Source of the DNA: UBA5543 sp964464965
GTDB lineage: Bacteria > Bacteroidota > Bacteroidia > Chitinophagales > Chitinophagaceae
Assembly (NCBI GenBank): GCA_964464965.1
Contig: CAYXHM010000004.1
Coordinates: forward strand, 186,001 to 250,000
Reading direction: 5' to 3'
DNA: 64,000 nucleotides
The notes below the pieces were generated by a model. The model searched no databases. It was not told where the DNA came from and saw only the letters and a program-made list of their open reading frames with translations. The translations under genes and the position numbers were made by a program. The stretch's first letter is position 1; every line of letters starts with the position of its first letter. Below, one piece after another: positions 50,257-58,182 of this stretch.

Positions 50257-51159
50257 ATGCTGTTAGAAAGAACACAGTTAGATAACCTGGAATTACTGGC
50301 TAAACAGGTGGTGGAAGGATTTATTATCGGCCTGCATAAGAGCCCCTTTCATGGTTTTTCGGTAGAGTTTGCAGAGCACAGGTTGTATAACAATGGTGAC
50401 CCGCTCAGGCATATTGACTGGAAAGTATATGGCCGTACCGATAAAATGTTTATAAAAAGGTACGAGGAGGAAACTAACCTGCGCTGTTGCATAGCTATAG
50501 ATACATCATCTTCTATGCAGTTTCCTAAAGAGGGCAAAAAGGTAAGTAAGCTGCAATATAGCGTAGTTGCAGCAGCCAGCCTTATGCATCTTCTTAAACG
50601 CCAGCTGGATGCTGCTGCCCTGGCATTATTTGATAGCGAGATAAGATACCTCTCGCAGGCACGCTCTTCGCACAGTCATTACCGCATGCTGGTAAGTAAA
50701 CTGGAAGAGGTGCTAAAAGCAGAAAGCATTAACCAGGCTACCAATGCCGCTGATGCACTGCATACTATTGCTGAGCAAATGCATAAACGCTCACTAATTA
50801 TTGTTTTTAGCGATATGATGGACGATGCTGAACATATTGAAGAGTTGTTTTCGGCATTGCAACACCTGAAATTCAATAAACACGAAGTCATATTATTCCA
50901 TACTATGGATGGCGCCCAGGAACTGGCATTTGACTTTGATAACCGTCCTTTTGAGTTTGTAGATATGGAAACAGGGGAGCGGGTGAGATTGCAACCCCAA
51001 CAGGTGAAAGAACAGTACCAGGACCGGATGGCAGAATTTACAGCTATGGTACAGAACCGCTGCCACCAGTATAAGATCGACTATCTACCGGTTGACCTTT
51101 CTGAGCCTGTAGAACAGGTGTTGCACAGTTTTTTATTGAAGCGAAATAAATTACTGTAA
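50257..51159 (+). CDS. DUF58 domain protein (VWA-like)
   Basis: The 300-residue cytosolic protein has the DUF58 hallmark LRHIDWKVYGRTDKMFIKRYEEE. A von Willebrand A-type fold with the MIDAS-like AIDTSSSMQF follows, then VFSDMMDD. DUF58 proteins usually sit with MoxR AAA+ ATPases and VWA (Bat) proteins, acting as metal-dependent chaperone partners. Here no moxR or bat gene is adjacent, so its partner must be elsewhere. Monocistronic, followed by the yceD promoter. Confidence 0.92.
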   Translation: MLLERTQLDNLELLAKQVVEGFIIGLHKSPFHGFSVEFAEHRLYNNGDPLRHIDWKVYGRTDKMFIKRYEEETNLRCCIAIDTSSSMQFPKEGKKVSKLQYSVVAAASLMHLLKRQLDAAALALFDSEIRYLSQARSSHSHYRMLVSKLEEVLKAESINQATNAADALHTIAEQMHKRSLIIVFSDMMDDAEHIEELFSALQHLKFNKHEVILFHTMDGAQELAFDFDNRPFEFVDMETGERVRLQPQQVKEQYQDRMAEFTAMVQNRCHQYKIDYLPVDLSEPVEQVLHSFLLKRNKLL

Positions 51160-51174
51160 TTCAGGGGAAATACT

Positions 51175-51182
51175 TACCTTTG
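51175..51182 (+). promoter_or_regulatory. -7 element for yceD-rpmF-plsX
   Basis: TACCTTTG, exact match. The predicted start near 51188 leaves a 120-nt leader before the yceD ATG. The leader holds a small hairpin (AAGGTA/TACCTT near 51266-51283). Confidence 0.6.
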
Positions 51183-51307
51183 CACCCCATTGAAGTTTTT
51201 TGACAACAGAAGGGTTTGCTACAGCAGATAAATAGTAGAAAAACAGTCATTTACATATTGCAATGAAGGTATTTATTACCTTGTGGCGAGATGAAAAATT
51301 TTGAAAG

Positions 51308-51874
51308 ATGAAAAACCACCGCGAATTTGAAATAGCATGGCAGGGATTGAAGCCGGGGGTGAGCACTTTTGAATATGAAATAACTGACAAGTTTTTTACA
51401 GCAGAAGATGCCGAAAGGGATTTTAAGGACCTGGATGCGATAGTTACGCTCAGGTTTGATAAAAAGACCGATTTCTTCTTATGTCATTTTGATATAGATG
51501 GAAGCATAACAGTACCTTGCGACAGGTGTGGGGAAGAATTCAAACTAAGGCTTTGGGATGAATTTGACCTGATGATTAAGCTAACCGGTGGTGAAGAAAG
51601 TGAGCAGGTAGATGAGGATGCCGACGTGGTATTTGTACCGCGAAGCGAAACAGTAATAAACTTTCGCGATTGGTTGTACGAATTTCTGATGCTTAGCATA
51701 CCTTTGCAAAGAATTCATCCTGATAAAGCCGACGGAAGTGAAGGCTGCAACCCCGAAGCACTGAAATTGCTGAACCAACTGGCCGTTACAGATGAAGAAC
51801 CAAGGTCTGATATCTGGAAAGGACTGGAAGCACTGAAAGAAGAGAAAAAAGAAAAGAAACCTAAACAGAAGTAA
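51308..51874 (+). CDS. yceD: DUF177/YceD family protein
   Basis: The 188-residue protein contains the DUF177 pattern: FDIDGSITVPCDRCGEEFKL with the paired Cys, and ADVVFVPRSETVINFRDWLYEFLMLSIPLQ. YceD affects 23S rRNA accumulation in E. coli and plants. The C-terminus is Lys/Glu-rich (LKEEKKEKKPKQK). It precedes rpmF by 17 nt, the conserved yceD-rpmF-plsX arrangement. Confidence 0.9.
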   Translation: MKNHREFEIAWQGLKPGVSTFEYEITDKFFTAEDAERDFKDLDAIVTLRFDKKTDFFLCHFDIDGSITVPCDRCGEEFKLRLWDEFDLMIKLTGGEESEQVDEDADVVFVPRSETVINFRDWLYEFLMLSIPLQRIHPDKADGSEGCNPEALKLLNQLAVTDEEPRSDIWKGLEALKEEKKEKKPKQK

Positions 51875-51891
51875 ATTTAAATTGATATAAA

Positions 51892-52101
51892 ATGCCTAAT
51901 CCAAAACGACGCCACTCACAACAACGTAGTGCAAAACGCCGTACACACTATAAGGCAACAGCCGAAACCTGGAGTATAGATAAAACTACAGGTGAATCTC
52001 ACCTGCGCCACCGTGCGCACTGGTCAGAAGGTAAGTTGGTTTATCGTGGTAATGTTGTGATAGACAACAATCCCTCTGTAGAAGGAACTGATAATCAGTA
52101 G
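51892..52101 (+). CDS. rpmF: 50S ribosomal protein L32
   Basis: The 69-residue protein begins PNPKRRHSQQRSAKRRTHYK, the L32 signature, and has SHLRHRAHWSEGKLVYRG. It has no zinc-binding Cys pairs, so it is the zinc-independent form. The C-terminus is extended and acidic compared with most L32. In the usual operon between yceD and plsX. Confidence 0.97.
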   Translation: MPNPKRRHSQQRSAKRRTHYKATAETWSIDKTTGESHLRHRAHWSEGKLVYRGNVVIDNNPSVEGTDNQ

Positions 52102-52119
52102 TTAACTTAAACCTATTTG

Positions 52120-53082
52120 ATGAAAATAGCGTTTGATCTTATGGGCGGCGATTATGCCCCTACGGAAGCTTTTAAAGGTGTACAGATGTTTTTTGGTGAA
52201 AACCTGGATGAAACTGTGCATCTGTTTCTTATTGGCACAGCAAATGCTTTTGCGGAGCATGGACATTTGCTGGAACCCTATAAGGGCCGGTATACATTTA
52301 TAGAAGCCCCACAGGTAATTGGTATGGACGAACACCCTACCAAAGCACTGAAAGAAAAGCAAAATTCAAGCATAGCCATTGGCTTTGGTATGCTACAAGC
52401 TAAAAAAGCGGATGCATTTATTGGTGCCGGCAATACCGGTGCCATGATGGTGGGTGCTATGTACACTGTGAAAAATATTCCCGGTGTGCAGCGCCCTACA
52501 ATAGCTTCTCCCGTACCGCGTACCAACAACAAGTTTAACCTGTTGCTGGATGTTGGTATCAATGCTGACTGTAAAGCAGAAAACCTGGTGCAGTTTGCAT
52601 TACTGGGGTCTATGTATATGGAGCACGTATTTGGTGTGGAAAACCCTAAAGTCGGCTTACTGAATATAGGTGAAGAAGAGGGCAAGGGAAACCTGCTGGC
52701 GCAAGCTGCCTTTCCGTTGCTGAATGAGCATAAGGATATCAACTTTGTAGGTAATATAGAGGGCAGGGATATATTTACTGAGAAGGCGCATATTATTGTA
52801 TGCGAAGGCTTTGTGGGTAATATCGTACTGAAAATGACAGAGTCCCTTTATGACCTGCTGATACAGGAGCGAGGCCTTAAAGATGACTTCCTGGATACGT
52901 TCAACCACGAAATATATGGCGGTACACCTATTTTAGGACTTAATGATACTGTAATTATTGGTCATGGTGTAGCTCATGCACTTGCCTTTAAGAATATGAT
53001 AGACGTGGCGCGTAAAAACATAACTGTTGATCTGCCCGGCAGGTTGACATCATACTTCGCAGCCAAGGAAGTTACTCAATAA
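52120..53082 (+). CDS. plsX: Phosphate acyltransferase PlsX
   Basis: PlsX turns acyl-ACP plus phosphate into acyl-phosphate for phospholipid synthesis. ATG 52120 (MKIAFDLMGGDYAP) gives 320 residues. IGAGNTGAMMVGAMYTVK, VGLLNIGEEEGKGN and CEGFVGNIVLKMTES are family motifs. fabH, the usual next gene, is absent; the stop instead overlaps the 3' end of a converging lipoprotein gene by 7 bp. Confidence 0.97.
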   Translation: MKIAFDLMGGDYAPTEAFKGVQMFFGENLDETVHLFLIGTANAFAEHGHLLEPYKGRYTFIEAPQVIGMDEHPTKALKEKQNSSIAIGFGMLQAKKADAFIGAGNTGAMMVGAMYTVKNIPGVQRPTIASPVPRTNNKFNLLLDVGINADCKAENLVQFALLGSMYMEHVFGVENPKVGLLNIGEEEGKGNLLAQAAFPLLNEHKDINFVGNIEGRDIFTEKAHIIVCEGFVGNIVLKMTESLYDLLIQERGLKDDFLDTFNHEIYGGTPILGLNDTVIIGHGVAHALAFKNMIDVARKNITVDLPGRLTSYFAAKEVTQ

Positions 53083-53765
53083 TCAACGTTTACGCCACGG
53101 CTTTCCAGGTGATTTTTCATAAAGTCATTGGCTTGTATGATACTTACGCTTGAGTTATACTGGTAAGGTATAGTTATGCCGTTGTGAATATTCACAAACC
53201 AGATTGTGGGTGTATAATATTCGTCAGAATATTCTGTCATCAGACCCATAATACCCACAATATCATCATTATACCAGAATACTTTTTGTACCTGGCAGCC
53301 CGGCCCGCAGTAGAATAACCTGTTCCTGGTTTGTGCTTTCTTATCTACCACCGTTACTTCCTGGTCTATTTCACCCTCCCTCGCTGTCAGTTTACCATTT
53401 CCATCACGTTCTATTATCCAGTTAGTGCTGAAAGCATCTATAAACATAGACGAGTCGGAATTATATACCAGCAGGTTGCCAAAGTTCCTGTAAAAAGTGT
53501 CATTGGGTTTATAACTGGTAATGTGTAATTCACCAATAATAGTATCATTTTTCAAAAAACTATCCAGCGTAAAAGAAATGTCCTCTTTTTTATAAAATTC
53601 TTCCCAAGTGGTATAAATATTATTGTTGGTTTCCAGGCCGATTGTATCTGCAGCAATAGTAATTGGTGGATTTTCAGCTTGTTTTTTTTCGTCAGTAGCA
53701 CAGCCTGATAAAATGATTAATGTGACTGCCAGTAAGATATTGCAATTATGATACCTCATTTTCAT
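53076..53765 (-). CDS. Lipoprotein of unknown function
   Basis: The start is put at ATG 53765 (MKMRYHNCNILLAVTLIILSGC), giving 229 residues with lipobox ILSGC; the frame upstream to 53807 lacks support. The mature protein is beta-rich, with NRLFYCGPGCQVQKVFWYNDD carrying two Cys, and no known domain. Its stop lies inside the plsX stop region. It faces no partner genes on its strand. Confidence 0.68.
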   Translation of the reverse strand: MKMRYHNCNILLAVTLIILSGCATDEKKQAENPPITIAADTIGLETNNNIYTTWEEFYKKEDISFTLDSFLKNDTIIGELHITSYKPNDTFYRNFGNLLVYNSDSSMFIDAFSTNWIIERDGNGKLTAREGEIDQEVTVVDKKAQTRNRLFYCGPGCQVQKVFWYNDDIVGIMGLMTEYSDEYYTPTIWFVNIHNGITIPYQYNSSVSIIQANDFMKNHLESRGVNVDY

Positions 53766-53833
53766 ATTGTGAAATATACTGCAAGTTACAAGTATAATTC
53801 TGGACACAAAACCATTAAGTGCTGCTATTGGTT

Positions 53834-53841
53834 TATCTTTA
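53834..53841 (+). promoter_or_regulatory. Candidate -7 element for the hydrolase-ogt pair
   Basis: TATCTTTA, 7/8 match to TAnnTTTG, 10 bp before the ATG at 53852. Confidence 0.35.
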
Positions 53842-53851
53842 AAGTACTGCT

Positions 53852-54499
53852 ATGAGAAAATTATATTGCATCAGCGGCCTGGGCGCAGACGAAAGGGTAT
53901 TTATGAAGCTGAAGATAAAGAATGCAGAGTTAGTACACATTCCCTGGCCTGATTATGATGAGCATGATGAACTGCCGTGTTATGCTCAAAAAGTATCATC
54001 GTTAATAAAGGAAGAAAACCCGGTAATACTTGGTGTCTCACTCGGGGGAATGATTGGCGTAGAGATAAGTAATATAAGGGCAGTACAGAAAGTGATACTG
54101 GTATCGAGCGCGAAGACAAAAAAAGAGATGCCTCCTTACGAAGGGCTCTTCGGGAAACTTATGAGGTCGAAAATTGTACCATCATTCATGTATAAAATAC
54201 CTAATCCTATTATGTACGAACGTTTTGGTGCAGAAACAGATGAGGATGAGGCCTTGTTAACTGCTATACTAAAGGATTCTGACGGAAAATTTATGAAATG
54301 GGCGATGCGTGCTATCTCTTTCTGGCAGAATGAAACCATTGTTTCACCCGTTGCTCATATACATGGCATGCAGGACAAAATAATATTCCCCGGAAATATC
54401 CAGGCCGACAGGTGGATAGATGATGGCGGGCATATGATGATTTACAACAGGGCAGAAGAGGTAAGTAAGTTTATACAAGAGCAAATAGACGTGCTATGA
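53852..54499 (+). CDS. Alpha/beta hydrolase-like protein
   Basis: The 215-residue protein has SGLGADERVF at the oxyanion position, the nucleophile elbow GVSLGGMIG (Ser about 69), an acid candidate in HGMQDKIIFP and the His in GGHMMIYN. Such small Bacteroidota hydrolases are not characterised. It overlaps ogt by 4 nt (ATGA), so the two are coupled. Confidence 0.82.
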   Translation: MRKLYCISGLGADERVFMKLKIKNAELVHIPWPDYDEHDELPCYAQKVSSLIKEENPVILGVSLGGMIGVEISNIRAVQKVILVSSAKTKKEMPPYEGLFGKLMRSKIVPSFMYKIPNPIMYERFGAETDEDEALLTAILKDSDGKFMKWAMRAISFWQNETIVSPVAHIHGMQDKIIFPGNIQADRWIDDGGHMMIYNRAEEVSKFIQEQIDVL

Positions 54500-55026
54500 T
54501 AACCACAACAAAAATTAAAACGTCTCTGGGCAATATGATAGCCGCAGCAAATGACGACGGGCTATGCCTGTTCGATTTTGAGTACCGCAAAATGATGCCC
54601 GGCATCCAGAAGCGCATAAGTTCTTTTTTACAGGACGAATTTGCAGAAGGCCAACACCCGTTGTTCGAGCAACTGCGGGCACAGTTTGATGAATATTTGT
54701 CTGGGAGCAGGCAAATTTTTAACCTACCCCTTGTAATGACCGGCACAGCTTTTCAGAACAAGGTATGGAATGAACTTTTAAACATTCCCTACGGCGCTAC
54801 ACGCAGCTATATGCAGCAATCAAAGGTTTTGGGCGATGAAAAAGCTATACGTGCAGTTGCCCGTGCCAACGGTGAAAATTGCTTTGCCATAATAGTACCT
54901 TGCCACAGGGTAGTAGGCAGCGATGGCAGCCTTACCGGTTATGCAGGCGGACTAAAAAATAAAAAATGGCTGTTGGAACACGAAGCAAAACATGCAGGTG
55001 TGTCTTACCAGGCTACAATGTTTTAA
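54496..55026 (+). CDS. ogt: Methylated-DNA--protein-cysteine methyltransferase
   Basis: The 176-residue repair protein takes O6-alkyl groups from guanine onto its own Cys. The acceptor is in FAIIVPCHRVVGSDGSLTGYAGG. The helix-turn-helix part YGATRSYMQQSKVLGDEKAIRAVARANGEN includes the Arg finger region. N-terminal ribonuclease-like domain present (about 1-80). No Ada-type N-terminal domain. Coupled to the hydrolase gene. Confidence 0.95.
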   Translation: MITTTKIKTSLGNMIAAANDDGLCLFDFEYRKMMPGIQKRISSFLQDEFAEGQHPLFEQLRAQFDEYLSGSRQIFNLPLVMTGTAFQNKVWNELLNIPYGATRSYMQQSKVLGDEKAIRAVARANGENCFAIIVPCHRVVGSDGSLTGYAGGLKNKKWLLEHEAKHAGVSYQATMF

Positions 55027-55030
55027 TATC

Positions 55031-55066
55031 AAACAGGCCAATACGTTGTATCGGCCTGTTTATTTC
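55031..55066. terminator. Hairpin between ogt and the minus-strand lipoprotein gene
   Basis: AAACAGGCC (55031-55039) pairs with GGCCTGTTT (55053-55061), with inner ATAC/GTAT, followed by ATTTCTATT; bidirectional use possible. Confidence 0.75.
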
Positions 55067-55080
55067 TATTACCTATATTC

Positions 55081-55881
55081 TTACTGACCCGGCTTAGCAT
55101 TTCTTATAGTACTCACAACATCTTCAACAGAAAAGTAGAAACCGACTGAAAAGCGACCCGGGCTATGATGCCATGACATAGCAGACATAGGTGCGGACAG
55201 AACATACTGAAGTTGCACCTTGGCAAACTTATAACCTGCCCGCATAGTTATACTAGGCTCAAAAAAAGTATACCTTCTCTGGTCTATCCTGCTACCACCT
55301 GGCTCTACCAGACCTTTGCTTTCCAGGTATGCAAGGTCATGGCCGTTAGCGCTAAAATTAGAATAGCCCAGGTTTACGATACGTGGGGCGAAGGCTACGT
55401 CAAACCAGGGGGAGCGCATGCCTATACCCGGCTGTAAAAACATCCTGGTTACATCCGCATTTATATCGCTGCGTATATTACCCAGGCCCCAGCCACCATA
55501 CATATCAACTACCATTTTTATTTTGCCGCCGCCTACAGCATAGTAGCCGCCTACGCCAAAATCAACTAGGTAGGCGCTGGCATTTATATTGCCATTTAAT
55601 ATATCGGGTTGGGTGGTGGTATAGTTGTATGAATAATAGTTGGCCATTAATCCCAGGTGTTTAAGAGGTGATCCTGATGCTTCCACACCTATTATATTCA
55701 TAGCATTACTATTGCCGTTATTGTATGTTTCAGAATTGAAACTGCCATTAACATCTACGTGCACATCTCCCGCATCGGTAAGCAGAGGTACATTTACACC
55801 GTTTGGTTTATAATAGTAGCGTGTACAACTCGTTATGGATAGACCGAATAAAACAAGTATTGATAAATAGTAGCTTTTCAT
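55081..55881 (-). CDS. Outer-membrane lipoprotein with beta-barrel-like body
   Basis: The start at ATG 55881 (MKSYYLSILVLFGLSITSC) gives 266 residues with a lipobox; the longer frame to 55950 is not supported. The body has many short amphipathic strands ending in aromatic residues (GLMANYYSYNYTT; VDFGVGGYYAVGGG; FSVGFYFSVEDV), like an outer-membrane barrel or surface-exposed beta protein. No known family. It is divergent from rnpB, with 89 bp between. Confidence 0.68.
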   Translation of the reverse strand: MKSYYLSILVLFGLSITSCTRYYYKPNGVNVPLLTDAGDVHVDVNGSFNSETYNNGNSNAMNIIGVEASGSPLKHLGLMANYYSYNYTTTQPDILNGNINASAYLVDFGVGGYYAVGGGKIKMVVDMYGGWGLGNIRSDINADVTRMFLQPGIGMRSPWFDVAFAPRIVNLGYSNFSANGHDLAYLESKGLVEPGGSRIDQRRYTFFEPSITMRAGYKFAKVQLQYVLSAPMSAMSWHHSPGRFSVGFYFSVEDVVSTIRNAKPGQ

Positions 55882-55958
55882 ACAGATGTATTGTTTGGTT
55901 AATGTTTTAACATAAACTATGCCAATAAAGTTGAACATTATTACATTCAATTTTTTAG

Positions 55959-55966
55959 TATTTTTG
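55959..55966 (+). promoter_or_regulatory. -7 element for rnpB
   Basis: TATTTTTG, exact TAnnTTTG match ending about 5 nt before the expected RNA 5' end. Confidence 0.7.
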
Positions 55967-55969
55967 CAG

Positions 55970-56335
55970 CGCTACAAATCGGGTTATCGCCTTTTATGGC
56001 AGCATAAGGGGAGGAAAGTCCGGACAGCATAGGGTAGCGCACCACCTAACGGGTGGGGTTCCGTTTTTGCGGAATACAGATAGTGCCACAGAAAATAACC
56101 GCCCTGCTTTGGCGGGGTAAGGGTGAAAATGTAGGGTAAGAGCCTACGCGGTAGAATGGCAACATTAAACCGGGGTAAACCTTGCGTGCTGAAATGCCAA
56201 ATAGGCTAATGCCTGAGGGCTTCCCGCCCGATGTTAGCGGGTTGGCAGATAGAGGTGTACTGCGAGGGACATCCCAGATAAATGATAACCACTCTTGCAA
56301 AAGAGTACAGGATCCGGCTTACAGATTTGTAGTAT
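55970..56335 (+). ncRNA. rnpB: RNase P RNA (class A)
   Basis: The catalytic RNA of RNase P, which removes 5' leaders of tRNA precursors. The universally conserved blocks are visible: GAGGAAAGTCCGGACA (about 56011-56026), ACAGAAAATAACCGCC, GGTAAGGGTGAAAATG and GGTAAGAGCCTACG. Near the 3' end is GGATCCGGCTTACAG (P4 partner). P1 is formed by CTACAAATC (55972-55980) pairing with GATTTGTAG (56324-56332), which sets the ends. About 365 nt, usual for the type. A promoter box is at 55959 and a terminator at 56348. Confidence 0.97.
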
Positions 56336-56347
56336 TTTAGTTAAAAC

Positions 56348-56392
56348 AAAAAGAAGTTGTCTGCGCAGTGCAAACAACTTCTTTTTATTATT
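56348..56392. terminator. Terminator of rnpB, shared with the converging FKBP gene
   Basis: AAAAAGAAGTTGT (56348-56360) pairs perfectly with ACAACTTCTTTTT (56374-56386), followed by ATTATTTT on the + strand and a T-run formed by the stem on the minus strand. Confidence 0.88.
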
Positions 56393-56408
56393 TTAAACTT
56401 ATGGTTTA

Positions 56409-56837
56409 TTAACCAATAGATACAACCTCAAGATCAAATATCAGGTCTTGTCCAGCAAGGGGGTGGTTAGCATCCAATATTACCACCTCATCTTTTACTT
56501 CCGTAATCACTACAGGAAAGTTATTACCCTGGTTATCACTCATATTCAGTTGCATACCTACTTCAGGCGTCATTTCTTCAGGAAACTCCTGCCTTGGGTA
56601 CTCAACTATCATATCATCTTTACGTTCGCCGTAGGCCTCAGCTACAGGTATCTGTACGGTTTTTTTCTCACCAACAGTCATATCCATCAGGGCATCATCA
56701 AAGCCCTTTATTACTTGTCCTGCGCCAACCGTAAATTCCAGAGGGTCGCGACCGTCAGACGTGTCAAAAGTTTCGCCATTTGTTAATTTTCCATGGTAAT
56801 GCACTTTTACCTTGTCCCCGCTTTTAATTTGTTGCAT
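56409..56837 (-). CDS. FKBP-type peptidyl-prolyl isomerase (SlyD-like)
   Basis: The start at ATG 56837 (MQQIKSGDKVKVHYHGKLTNGE) gives 142 residues; an earlier in-frame codon at 56882 would add a non-conserved leader. The FKBP half-sites FDTSDGRDPLEFTVGAGQVIKGFDDAL and GEKKTVQIPVAEAYGERK flank an IF (insert-in-flap) chaperone domain (about 70-120). NHPLAGQDLIFDLEVVSI ends the FKBP fold. No His-rich metal tail is present. It folds proteins in the cytosol. Confidence 0.94.
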   Translation of the reverse strand: MQQIKSGDKVKVHYHGKLTNGETFDTSDGRDPLEFTVGAGQVIKGFDDALMDMTVGEKKTVQIPVAEAYGERKDDMIVEYPRQEFPEEMTPEVGMQLNMSDNQGNNFPVVITEVKDEVVILDANHPLAGQDLIFDLEVVSIG

Positions 56838-56911
56838 AATAATTGTTTTAATAAAATAATGCGATTGTACCGCAAGGTACATTATAATCTGCGAATATCT
56901 GTTTCACTGTG

Positions 56912-56919
56912 TATCTTTG
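56912..56919 (+). promoter_or_regulatory. -7 element for the NamZ-like gene
   Basis: TATCTTTG, exact match 17 bp before ATG 56937. It supports that start over the longer frame from 56793, which lies within the FKBP gene. A hairpin TGTACC-gcaa-GGTACA (about 56870-56885) lies in the divergent gap. Confidence 0.6.
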
Positions 56920-56936
56920 ACAAAATTTTGGGGAGT

Positions 56937-58157
56937 ATGACCTTTGGAAAGTTTTTAAGTATTCTGGCATTTGTATTGGTTTTTGTGGTCAACGCAGCAT
57001 ATGCACAATGGGACCCTCCGGCACCCTATAAGCCCCGCATTATTACTGCAGCTGAAAGAATGGAACAATACCTGCCGATGGTGCAAGGCAAACGAGTAGC
57101 ATTACTAATTAACCAGACATCTGTAGTTGGGCTGGGCAATACCTTACTCCCCGACACTTTACTAAAAAGAGGCGTAAAAATTGTTAAAATACTCGCTCCT
57201 GAACATGGCTTCAGGGGAAAGGCGGAAGCTGGGGAAAAAGTAAGTGATGAGAAGGATGCTAAAACAGGATTGCCGGTTATATCACTATATGGTAATACTA
57301 AAAAGCCAACACAGGAGCACCTGAAAGACGTGGATGTAGTAATATATGATATTCAGGATGTAGGGGCGCGTTTTTACACATATATATCTACCCTGCAATA
57401 TGCTATGGAAGCCTGTGCACAGTATGGTAAACAATTCATAATACTGGACCGCCCAAACCCGAATGGCCATTTTGTTGATGGCCCTGTTCTGGACAAATCA
57501 TTAAAATCTTTTGTGGGTATGCAACCCATACCTATAGTATATGGTATGACACCGGGCGAATATGCAAAAATGTTGATAGGCGAAAAATGGATGGACCATG
57601 CAGACTCTGCAAAACTGACCGTTATCCCCTGCGATACATACGACCATACTATGCTTTACGAACTACCTATTCATCCATCTCCAAACCTCAGGACTATGGC
57701 TGCTGTCTATGCGTACCCGTCTCTATGCCTGTTTGAGGGTACAGATGTAAGTGTGGGGCGTGGCACAAAATTACCTTTTCAGCACTTCGGCCACCCGTCT
57801 TTTAAAGGGAAAACAATGTATGGTTTTATGCCTAATATTGCCCGTAACGGACCAGACCCACTGCATGCGGGAAAAACCTGCTATGGTATGATGGTAGCCT
57901 TGAATACTGAAGATGCCATGGTTACCGTAGCCGGAAGGGTAAAGATATTCTTCCTGCTAAAGGCCTATGAATGGACCGATGATAAGAGCACTTTCTTTAA
58001 TAGTTTCTTTGACCACCTGGCTGGAGATAAAGAACTTAAAAAGCAGATACAACAAGGATGGACAGAGGAAGCCATAAAAGCTACATGGCAAAAAGATATT
58101 GACGCATTTAAAAAAATCAGGAAAAAATACCTGTTATATAAAGATTTCGAAAGCTAA
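56937..58157 (+). CDS. Exo-beta-N-acetylmuramidase NamZ-like protein (DUF1343)
   Basis: The start at ATG 56937 (MTFGKFLSILAFVLVFVVNAAYAQ) gives 406 residues with a signal peptide. The DUF1343 domain fills the mature part: VALLINQTSVVG, LAPEHGFRGKAEAGE, VVIYDIQDVGARFYTYIST, LDRPNPNG and FEGTDVSVGRGTKLPFQHFG. NamZ from Bacteroidota releases N-acetylmuramic acid from the non-reducing ends of peptidoglycan fragments in the periplasm, a recycling step. The MMPL gene begins 25 nt later and may be co-transcribed. Confidence 0.93.
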   Translation: MTFGKFLSILAFVLVFVVNAAYAQWDPPAPYKPRIITAAERMEQYLPMVQGKRVALLINQTSVVGLGNTLLPDTLLKRGVKIVKILAPEHGFRGKAEAGEKVSDEKDAKTGLPVISLYGNTKKPTQEHLKDVDVVIYDIQDVGARFYTYISTLQYAMEACAQYGKQFIILDRPNPNGHFVDGPVLDKSLKSFVGMQPIPIVYGMTPGEYAKMLIGEKWMDHADSAKLTVIPCDTYDHTMLYELPIHPSPNLRTMAAVYAYPSLCLFEGTDVSVGRGTKLPFQHFGHPSFKGKTMYGFMPNIARNGPDPLHAGKTCYGMMVALNTEDAMVTVAGRVKIFFLLKAYEWTDDKSTFFNSFFDHLAGDKELKKQIQQGWTEEAIKATWQKDIDAFKKIRKKYLLYKDFES

Positions 58158-58182
58158 AAACGCTACTTCGGCCATTACATAG

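Noticed and set aside
56046..56300. Minus-strand 84-residue frame
   Set aside because: Lies entirely antisense within RNase P RNA.
56793..56936. Longer start of the NamZ-like gene
   Set aside because: Overlaps the FKBP gene antisense and lies upstream of an exact promoter box; the signal peptide begins at 56937.
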